Source: Meconema thalassinum (taxonomy: Eukaryota; Arthropoda; Insecta; Orthoptera; Tettigoniidae). From it: a stretch of 64,000 nt of DNA. Position 1 is the stretch's first letter. Each line of letters opens with the position of its first letter. Positions 56,291 through 64,000 of the stretch are shown in pieces. Location: positions 344,756,444 to 344,820,443 of the forward strand of contig OX336389.2 of NCBI GenBank assembly GCA_946902985.2, in the 5' to 3' direction. The translations under genes and the position numbers were made by a program. Under the pieces are notes generated by a model. It ran no database searches. It was not told the origin of the DNA and saw only the letters and a program-made list of their open reading frames with translations.

Positions 56291-56614
56291 GCCATATGTG
56301 TAAGTGGTTGTGAGCAGTAAACATTTTGGGTGTTAGCCCTGTGCTAAAAATAAATTAAATATTAACTAATATAATAAATAAATAATTCTACCCTCACTGT
56401 CCCGCTAGTCACCAGTTATTTTGGTTGACCAACTAAAGATACTTGCACTCAGCTACCCTCTAGCTTTGTTAACTGCTGTGCATTGTCTTTGGCCGCCACT
56501 CTTAGTGGCCATGTTGCAAATGAGCTCCATTTATACAACCAGCATGGGGATGGACCACGCGGCCGCCATCTTTCGCATTAGCCCCTGCCCCAGAACCGCC
56601 CTATTTATCCTACT
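56291..56614 (-). repeat. Right terminal inverted repeat of outer Maverick, outermost part
   Basis: It is the reverse complement of 1380-1700, ending CCGCCCTATTTATCCTACT. It carries GCGGCCGCCATCTTTCGC and GGGTGTTAGCCCTGTGC motifs that mirror the left end. Confidence 0.85.
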
Positions 56615-56620
56615 ATCGAC
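56615..56620. other. Right 6-bp target site duplication of the outer Maverick (ATCGAC)
   Basis: It pairs with ATTGAC at 1374-1379, with one transition difference. Confidence 0.8.
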
Positions 56621-58240
56621 CATAAAGAAGTAGGTCTATAATTGGTTGTGTTTTCTCTATCTCCTCCTTTAAATAATGGAATTACTTTTGCAATTTTAAA
56701 GATATATGGAAATATTCCTGACATGAGAGATTGGTTACAGAGGTGTGTTAAGGGGGTAATTATGTTTTGGATACATTTTTAATTAGTATATCAGGAATGT
56801 TATCAACTCCTGAGCAATGTTTATTCTGTAGGTTCTTTACAATATTGAGGATTTCTGCTTCTGTATCATTTTCAACAAACATTGATTTTCCATTAAATGT
56901 TATATTCCCGAGTGTTGATTTTATTGCTTGTATATTGTTTACATTTAGTAGTTTTTCAGCTATGGTAGCAAAATGCCCATTAAAAATTCTTGAGACACAT
57001 TTTGGGTCATTGATCTTCTTGGAGTCTTCTGATAACGTTATGTTATTTATTGCCGGTCTGGTTTGCCTGGTTTCATTTTGTATGATATTCCACATAGCCC
57101 TAGTTTTATTTTTAAATTCTAGGATATAATTATGATTTGACATTCTCTTTGCGAATTTTATAACTTTGTTATGTAAGGTCTTATAGGTCTTGAAATACAT
57201 GTTAAATTCATTATAGGTTTCGTGTGTACTTTGAAAATCGTGGAGGAAACGCTTTCTTTTGCATGAAGTAATTATTCCAAGAGTAAGCCATTGTTTTGAT
57301 GGAGAAGAGACTTTCAGTCTGACACTCTTCAAAGGAAATGCAATATCAAAATAATACAGGAAAATATTAATGAATTCCTGGAAATTTTTGTTTGTATCTA
57401 TTGACTTGTACACACCTTCCCAAGTTTCTCCTTTTAACAAGTTGTTGAAATAGTTTATATTGTGCTGACTAAAGCTTCGACATTTATCAAACTGAGCATC
57501 GTAAACTGGGTTTGAAATATTTAGAGTTATTATTTGAGCTCGGTGGTCACTGAAACCTGTATTGATTACTTCAACAGAGTTGCAGTTCACATTGTCATTA
57601 ATTATTATCTCGTCAAGTGTGGTTGCACTAGTTTTTGTTATTCTTGTGGGTACTGTTACTGTGTGAATTAGGTGATGGGAACTTAACAAATTTAGCAATT
57701 CCCTTCTCTCCGTACTTTCCTCTAAAAAGTTAATATTGAAATCTCCACAAATAACTATTTTTATGAAGTTAATTTATTTTATTTACTATCACTTCTAGTT
57801 TATTCAGAAATGACGTTGCACTATTTCCTGGTGAACGATATATACAGATCAGAATTAAATTTTCCTTTGGGATGGAAATAGCTGTTGCCTCAAAATATTT
57901 ATCTATGCATAAGTCATCGGGAATTGGCATAGGCTTAAATTCTATGTTTCCTTTGATATAGATACATACACCTCCATGCTCTGATGTTGATCTACAGTAG
58001 TAGCTAGCTAAAGTAAACCCTGGTATGACAGCATGATCGATTTGTTCAGGTTCCATCCAGTGTTCAGACAAGCACAGGATGTGGATATCTTTGAGTGATG
58101 TTTGTAGAAGCATATCGATATGCACTAGTTTATTATTAAGTGACTGTACATTTTGGTGGAATATTCTGATTAAGAAAGTCTGTGCATTTGTACTGTTGTT
58201 AAGCTTGGGGATTTTAGTTCTCCCAGGAGCACTTACCTCT
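56615..58240 (-). pseudogene. LINE-B ORF2: endonuclease and start of reverse transcriptase (broken)
   Basis: The endonuclease opens with FHQNVQSLNNK and SEHWMEPEQID, continues with HGGVCIYIKG and ICIYRSPG, and after a frameshift near 57765 with ICGDFNINF, TLDEIIINDN and GFSDHRAQI (the SDH metal site). The region 57698-56760 then covers the linker. Another frameshift near 56775 leads to SGIFPYIFKIAKVIPLFK and NYRPTSLW at the Maverick junction. The endonuclease cuts the target. The palm of the reverse transcriptase is not in this window. Two frameshifts and the insertion make it nonfunctional. Confidence 0.88.
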
Positions 58241-59387
58241 GTTCTAAAAAACTCTCGCCACCGAGTGAATTCACTGATTCTACAGTAGTTGGACCTGGAG
58301 AATGCGGCAGTGGGATGACTGGTCCGTGGGAGTGGAAATTTTTGTTGATTTCCTCCGCTACTTGTGAACGGATCTGTTGCTTTCCTTTGGTGTTTAAGTG
58401 AAGACCATTTCGGGTAAACAGTTCTCTTGGTACATCAATATCAAGAAAGTGAACATGATGATATAGTCTTGATAGTGCTCTAAGCTTTTTGTTCATCCTC
58501 TTTACCTCCTTGTTGACACACGATTCTTCCATCAGATCATGTCTGTGTGGGATGCCTAAGAGTATAACGTTTGTACCTGAAAATAGTTGGAGCTTATCTT
58601 TGTAGGCTTGTATTGCACCATTCGCTTTGTTTTTCGCTACATTGTTCATACCCCCCCCCCCCCCATAAAATAACATAATCTTCACGAGTAAGGTTTCTTC
58701 CAGAACATTTTTAACTCTAACGCCCGGTTTGGTGACGCTACTTACGGCAAAGTCCCTTGCTACTTTTAAATTGAGCTCTTCTGAACATCCTTTCCCATGA
58801 CTGTCACTGAGGAGGAGTACTTCCCTTTTTGAGGTTTTGTACGTGGCTAACTTCCGCACTTTTTCCGGCTTACAGTTTGTTGATGCCCTACTACGTGGTG
58901 TTTCTTCTGAGAAGAATTCAGTTTCAGCAAGAACATCGTACATATATTTTGTGGGAACAGCTTGGCTAAGTGTTTCCCGCACACGTGGTTTAGGCCTACA
59001 TTGGCGTCCACGATTTGCCACAACATTCCACGAGTCCGGCGGTGACGGGGGATTGTTGCAGTAGTTTAAGTTATGTCTAAGCACACTCTTTTCAGCTTTT
59101 AATTTAGATAGTTCTTCTTGGGTGTGCTTAAGGTCCCTATTCAAAATGTCGATGATTAACTGTAGAGATTTCACAATCACACTCGATGCCTTGCCACGAA
59201 GCGTGCACAGTATATCACTCGTATTTTCACCTAAACTTACCTCTGATGGTTTACTACCAATGTCACACATACTAAGTGTCTTCCTACACGATATTTTATC
59301 ACTTGCGTTAATTACAGAACTGTCCTCGTCTACATTTTCGATATATTTAAGAGAGCGGTATACTTTGTCTACATACGCGGCAGCCAT
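58233..59387 (-). CDS. LINE-B ORF1 with SGNH esterase-like domain
   Basis: Open for 384 residues. A coiled-coil segment lies at about 80-105 (LNRDLKHTQEELSKLKAEKS). Then an SGNH/GDSL-type esterase-like domain follows: VLLLSDSHGKGCSEEL with the nucleophile Ser, VILLGIPHRHDL as an inner block, and FTRNGLHLNTKGK with the His block. Esterase domains are known in ORF1 of CR1-type LINEs and are thought to act at membranes or with RNA. The block with the oxyanion Asn (normally GTND) reads GGGGGMNNV next to a run of about 15 C on the plus strand (58651-58665), so replication slippage there may have altered it. The end overlaps ORF2. Confidence 0.8.
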   Translation of the reverse strand: MAAAYVDKVYRSLKYIENVDEDSSVINASDKISCRKTLSMCDIGSKPSEVSLGENTSDILCTLRGKASSVIVKSLQLIIDILNRDLKHTQEELSKLKAEKSVLRHNLNYCNNPPSPPDSWNVVANRGRQCRPKPRVRETLSQAVPTKYMYDVLAETEFFSEETPRSRASTNCKPEKVRKLATYKTSKREVLLLSDSHGKGCSEELNLKVARDFAVSSVTKPGVRVKNVLEETLLVKIMLFYGGGGGMNNVAKNKANGAIQAYKDKLQLFSGTNVILLGIPHRHDLMEESCVNKEVKRMNKKLRALSRLYHHVHFLDIDVPRELFTRNGLHLNTKGKQQIRSQVAEEINKNFHSHGPVIPLPHSPGPTTVESVNSLGGESFLEQR

Positions 59388-59469
59388 CTTCTATTTCACC
59401 ACGATTCGCCCCACATCCCCGCCTCTCGCCGGAAAACGATTATAATAATAATAATGCATTTCATTAATC

Positions 59470-60092
59470 CCTTTAACGAGTCAAGGATGGGCGACATCGA
59501 TGTCGCGGAGTCCCAACTCAATCCCCAATGCCCTTGAAGCCTCGATCACTAGGCCGTACACATTTTCTCTCGGCATTTCTGGCATTCCACTTAATAGTAA
59601 ATTGTTCCCACGTGTGTACTTCTTGAGGTCTTCTGACCCATCTAACGCTTGCTATGTGTCATTGATGACACTCTCCAACGACTTTTCCATTCCTAGTGTG
59701 TTTTTTTTCATCTCATTTGTGAGGTTTTTGAAATCTTCAAACTGTTCGTTAATGAATTACGTGATTTGCTTAATTATTTTTAAATCCTGCATGAAAATGT
59801 TCCTTAGTTTATTTACAGACAACAGTATCTTTTCTGTAACTTTCTTCACCGAGTCACATTCACTTAACTTTAGTGGTGGGAGACAATCGTCGCGATTGCA
59901 TTTCCACATCATTTGCGGATAACTTTTTATAGACCCGTAAGCATTTTTTAGAAAGTCTTGTACATTCCTTGTGGAAATTACGCCCACAATCCCCTTCACA
60001 ACTAACGAATTCCTCACTATTTTACACTTTTTTCCCGCACGGAGAACAAACATTACTAGCCATAGCCGCCATCTTTCCATTGTGACACACAA
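59470..60092 (-). pseudogene. LINE ORF1 fragment with PHD finger
   Basis: Near the start (ATG about 60070) the minus strand reads VCSPCGKK, a stop, then FVSCEGDCGRNFHKEC, a PHD-type zinc finger used by many insect LINE ORF1 proteins. A frameshift moves to YPQMMWKCNRDDCLPP and a coiled-coil segment (about 59880-59760). Further in the same direction SGMPEMPRENV fragments appear in another frame (about 59590-59545), as in RRM-type ORF1. It stops near 59470, before LINE-B. It may be an older LINE into which LINE-B inserted. Confidence 0.6.
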
Positions 60093-63000
60093 GGATGTTT
60101 TTGTAATCTTACTACTGCAACAGCATTAGCCTTAAAGAAAATCACAATTACATATATTTCATTTATTTTGTTACATCATTTCTGTTCATAAACTTAATTC
60201 CTAAAATAATAAGCACATGTGTTTATATCCTAAAAGGCTGTAAGCCTATAGCTGATCAACAAGTATAATGGAAAATGCTACACGTCACTAGAAGCTCTGT
60301 TTCTATAGCCATTGTATTTTAAAACTACAGTAACTCATTATGATATGTCATGAAACTGACTTCACTGCTACTAATCAAACATCCTTCCCTACAATATTTC
60401 TTCTACAATTGCAAAGCGTACAACAAAAAAATATGATTTCTGATGACAAGCTGGTATGCGAGGGACTCATTGGAGATTTAAGTATTTTATATGTTTTACC
60501 CAAGCCTATCAGTCTCTTAATATTGTAACCTTTATGCATTGGTCATAGCATAAAGTTTACATATTAATTCAGTATAAAAATGTTCATGTTATAACTGAGG
60601 AAGGAAGGCATAGCTCGCAAACCAGAGTGCTTAACAAAGAGGCAGCCTGTACGTGACTTATGGTAACTTTCACCGAGCCACTGACAATAGCACTGGAACG
60701 GAGATACAACGCCTGGCGACCAGATGTGGACGAACAAGAGAAATCGCTCATTCAACCTGGAGGAGAGGAGCCATGAATTCAACGATAATCTATGAGATAA
60801 GCTCCACCTACTTGACAAGAATTAGAGAAGCAATTAAGATACAGGAATGCAAGTCACGGCATCATAAAGAGGACGGTTTCAAACTCTCAAAAGTCATTTG
60901 AATTTTTAAATAAGTCATTGTGTGATTTTAGCCAGCACAAAAACTAGAATGAGGGGTGAGTTTGAAATAACCAATCACAGAGAGGGGACGCAAGACGCCA
61001 CCAAATGCCACGAAAAATGAGGAACACAGATGGTGATCACGGAGCTAATTATCAACTGAACCTATGATACGATTTGAATTTAGAGAGCAGTTTTGAGACA
61101 TTGAGAACAAGAGTATTCGATTGGACTACGTTACATCTGCATGCGAGTGATATTATGGAAATAAATTTTGGAAACGCCCCACTTCTGTGAGATTCCTCGT
61201 TAACCATAAAATAGTAGGAGGACTTTCAGTGAAATCAGATGATATCGCACATTCCGGGTGGCGAGAGCCTTTGCCCGCGGGAGACCAAATTACCGCGAAA
61301 AAATAAGTACTACCAGTTGACATTGCATCGAGTTTTAAAAGCAGTAGCTTGCACAAAATGCGGCACAGTTATTCGCCAGCGCGTAGCTGAACCTTGTAAT
61401 TTACGAAGTGTGTGTACCGTTGATGCTAAAACGAGACCGAAAGTGTGTGAATTTCGGGATTCGAAAAATTAGGGATAGCCACCTGTGCTATAGAGAAGTA
61501 TCAGTTACGCAGGAAGCTATACAGACTGTTGGCTGAATTAAGTTAACTAATGCAATAGCTTAGGGAAGTAGAGTGATCCGCTTACACAAACCGTGCATAC
61601 TAGAAAAGTAATGTTCATAGTGGACCTTTGTTTTTGTGAATTTGGACAGAGGGTAAAGTCACCCTCCCACTTCAACATGGACCTCAAGAATCAGCAAGTT
61701 GGACTCATGGAACCAGAGGACACCGTGGACAAGATGTTTAGATAAGTAAACCAATATGTAGCTTGCATGCGTAATGTCTCCTATCACATGAGTTGGATAA
61801 GTTTCTTTCAAAATTATACGCAATTATAATCAATAGGTATTCTCGGTACAGCAGGCAGGATTTTGTGCAAGTTTGTTATATTTTAGTGATAGATTGTTTG
61901 TGTTTTGTCAGATAGGATTACATGGTCATCAATTTGTGTTATATTTTGTGTGTGGTTCAGTAACGTTCCCTATGGATGCACAATATAAGGGATAATGGGG
62001 ATTGATTGCATAGGCAAAACCCTTAAAGTAGAATGTTGAAAATAACTGATGATACTGTAACAGGCCGGTCTAACGCAGCTATGTGAGCTGGGCTCAAGGG
62101 TAAGGAGCTGATGACCATCATCGAGGTAAGAGGTGATGTGCAATGGTTAAGATGACAGTAAAATTTCAAGGTTCAGTTAAGATTGGGAGTTAAACCTTGG
62201 ACGAGTTGTAAAGTGTGAGCGGAGGTTATATTCCCGCATTTTCTACGATGATATAATTGGTAACCTTGATAAGTTACGACGAAGCGGAGATGAAATGCCC
62301 GCGTGATACGATGAAGCGATATTGGTAAGTGATAATTGGATTTATGTCCTGAGGGAACACATGATGGTTCTTCATGGAGAGTGAATATTGTGTACAACTC
62401 ATGGCCCAAGTCAACTGACTGAGCAGGTATAAGGGTCATTCTTAGGGTGTAGCGAAGGTCATTGCCCACCAGGACTGGGTTTGTTTGAAAATATAGAATG
62501 GTTGTTACAATATCATGTACACCACATCTGCGTGGTAATGTTTGTATTTCTAGTCGGGATGCTGCGACGCATTCTCGGGTTTCGTTCTTTTTGCCGCTTC
62601 AGGAAGCGAGGTCGAGTAATATGTTAATATTTTATCAGTGAGCATTCATTGTAATTAATTGAGTATTTTAATTCACGGAGCGCAGGCCATCGTGGTGGTT
62701 TTATTTTTGATGATCCATATGTGTTTTCCTAGCGTCAGTTGATTGTCAATTAGTTTGGCAGAGCTGTGGCTCTGATTTGAGTTAACTTGTTTTCTTGTAA
62801 CTGTAAAGTAGTGATGCACATATCTGCCTGTGGCCGGAAATATTCTATGCCTTCATAGCCGGCCTCTTGAGAGAATGGAAATGATTGTAATGAAAGGACT
62901 TATCCAACTTACCTAAAATTACCATAATCATACTAATGAGTGCGAGTTTGTTTAATAGAATGGCTGGACAGTTTTAGGCCATAATTTGATTGATTTTGAG

Positions 63001-63560
63001 TCTGTTGATATTTGAACTTTGAAACAGAGGACTGCTAGTGAAACTTCATCTTTTCCTGTTATCAACCAGTGTTGATGGTTAATTATTGATCAGCTTTTGA
63101 GCTATTATTTTTGTGATTTCCAGTAAATGTAATGGGAGTTGTTGTGTTGTTTGTTGAAGGGAGTAAAAGGGTAGATGTGTTGTTTTTGTGAATAAATTAT
63201 TGTTGCATTTAAATATTCCTCTGGCATACTGATTTAATTTAAGCGTCCTGTGATCCTTCATGAAACCCCTAGGATGTATAAATAAGTTAGAGCCACTTCA
63301 AACAGACCAATGCCCGATATAGAGTCTGCATCCTAGAAGGCCCGGAAGGGTACATATGAATTCGGTGATAACACAGTAGTTATTCGAGTTCGTATCGTTC
63401 TTATTTGTTAGTTTTATGGATCACAGTGAAGGAGAAATTCCAGAGAGTAGCTAGTCGGAGCATTACCGAAGTATACATGTTGCTTAGGGGTGAAACGAGC
63501 ATGGTGGCCCGTGTCGGTCTATTGCCATGAATGTGAGCGCTCAGATTGTGATGTTTTGCC
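60093..63560. other. 3.4 kb with no recognisable gene
   Basis: I translated the longer frames mentally and found no known domain and no convincing start and length. Texture and codon-free drift resemble old retroelement leader or LTR sequence and are similar in style to 40200-43900, but I found no clear repeat or boundary. Confidence 0.5.
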
Positions 63561-64000
63561 CATTATTATTATTAGCGTATGGCATAAGTAACATATATAC
63601 AATTAAATATAATACAATAACAAGAAACAATTTCAAATAGAAATGTCCAGTCCTTCGATCCACTTTAGTGCTGCCTCTGATGGGAACAAGAAATCAGCCC
63701 AGCTACCCGAGTAGGCTCTCAGCTTGCAGCTGCCGACGATATGAGCGATGGTTTGCCGTGGAGCACCACAGTCGCATTCTGGTGACGTTAAACAGTTCCA
63801 CTTGTAGAGTGAGTCCCTGCATCTTCCATGGCCTGTCCGAACTCTGTTAAGAGTGGCCCACTGCCTGCGTGGTAGATGGAATCCACTAGCAATTTGCGCA
63901 CCAGAAAAGATGTTGTGTAGGGACAAGTCTGTGGAAGTTTCCCAACGGTCTTTCCAAACTTTCACAGCGTCGAAGTTGTTGTGAGCCATGTCGGTAGGAT
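63560..64000 (-). mobile_element. LINE-E, C-terminal end of a non-LTR element, running off the window
   Basis: On the minus strand the frame is open from the window edge to the stop at 63633 and reads MAHNNFDAVKVW, LPRRQWATLNRVRTGHGRCR and SPECDCGAPRQTIAHIVGSC. This is the C-terminal zinc-knuckle region of R1/Jockey-type LINEs that follows RNase H or RT. The tract TATTATTATTA at about 63563-63573 is likely its 3' tail. The 5' part lies beyond 64000. Confidence 0.82.

Larger units (their letters stand above)
1380..56614. mobile_element. Outer foldback Maverick/Polinton derivative (55.2 kb including nested elements)
   Basis: The termini are AGTAGGATAAATAGGGC on the left and its reverse complement ending CCTACT on the right, with near-identical 6-bp flanks. 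Both arms carry the same modules in mirror order: terminal sequence, telomere-like array, 105-bp tandem array, and a protein-primed polB with its C-terminus toward the element end. The left polB lacks its N-terminal part and is split by three insertions. The right polB is longer but frameshifted. No integrase, ATPase or capsid gene belongs to this element, so it is non-autonomous. Without nested insertions it is about 21.6 kb. It could be an inverted dimer or an arm duplication of an ordinary Maverick. Confidence 0.75.
56615..59430 (-). mobile_element. LINE-B (CR1/Jockey-like), 5' part, cut by outer Maverick
   Basis: ORF1 (59387-58233) is followed by ORF2 (about 58240-56615). The reverse transcriptase breaks off at the Maverick edge and resumes at 1379. 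The 5' end lies at about 59430, next to an (ATT)n tract at 59438-59456. The rest of the reverse transcriptase would lie left of the window beyond Gypsy-B. Confidence 0.85.

Noticed and set aside
62173..62469. Host gene in the 60.1-63.5 kb region
   Set aside because: Frames there are short, overlap in several registers and show no domain or splice structure I can support.

Overview
The window looks like a piece of a large, repeat-rich insect genome, and I found no convincing host gene in it. The insect assignment is an inference. It rests on (TTAGG)n/(CCTAA)n repeats of the insect telomere type, insect-type Ty3/Gypsy, non-LTR and PIF/Harbinger elements, and two Maverick/Polinton elements. TTAGG argues against higher Diptera. 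I do not name a species.

The layout is a nest of mobile elements. At base 1-1347 is the 3' end of a Ty3/Gypsy element (Gypsy-B). Bases 1348-1379 and 56615-59430 are two halves of one minus-strand LINE (LINE-B). They are split by a 55,235-bp foldback Maverick (outer Maverick, 1380-56614) with AGTAGG...CCTACT ends and a 6-bp target duplication (ATTGAC/ATCGAC). Removing the element and one target copy puts the LINE reverse-transcriptase frame back in register. The outer Maverick is two inverted arms. Each has, from the outside in, a terminal repeat, an array of telomere-like repeats, a tandem array of 105-bp units, and a decayed protein-primed DNA polymerase (polB) gene. The arms are separated by a 4-kb coding-poor centre. 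No capsid, integrase or ATPase gene belongs to it.

The outer Maverick has been invaded several times. A Ty3/Gypsy element (Gypsy-A, 5184-20944, target AATAC) sits in the left polB. Its 3' LTR carries a LINE (LINE-C), which in turn carries a PIF/Harbinger transposon (14505-16271). A second Maverick (inner, 21819-39042, exact CTGTCT duplication) also sits in the left polB. A short RTE-like LINE fragment (39096-39683) lies next to it. A 55-bp SINE piece interrupts the right polB at 47440. With all insertions removed the outer element would be about 21.6 kb.

The inner Maverick (17.2 kb, 1.64-kb terminal inverted repeats) has a nearly complete virus-like gene set. The plus strand holds polB, then, after a minus-strand block, the packaging ATPase, a conserved Polinton protein and the integrase. 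The minus-strand block, in transcription order, holds a fibre-like protein, a pVI/pX-like basic hydrophobic protein, an adenain-like protease, a minor capsid protein, the major capsid protein, a BIR (IAP-like) protein, two uncharacterised proteins and a phospholipase-A2-like protein. PolB, protease, both capsid proteins and integrase each carry stops or frameshifts, so this copy is a recent fossil. ATPase, fibre-like, pVI-like and the 35250-36254 gene are open.

Right of the outer element come LINE-B, an ORF1 fragment of another LINE with a PHD finger, about 3.4 kb in which I see no gene, and a LINE C-terminal fragment running off the window end.
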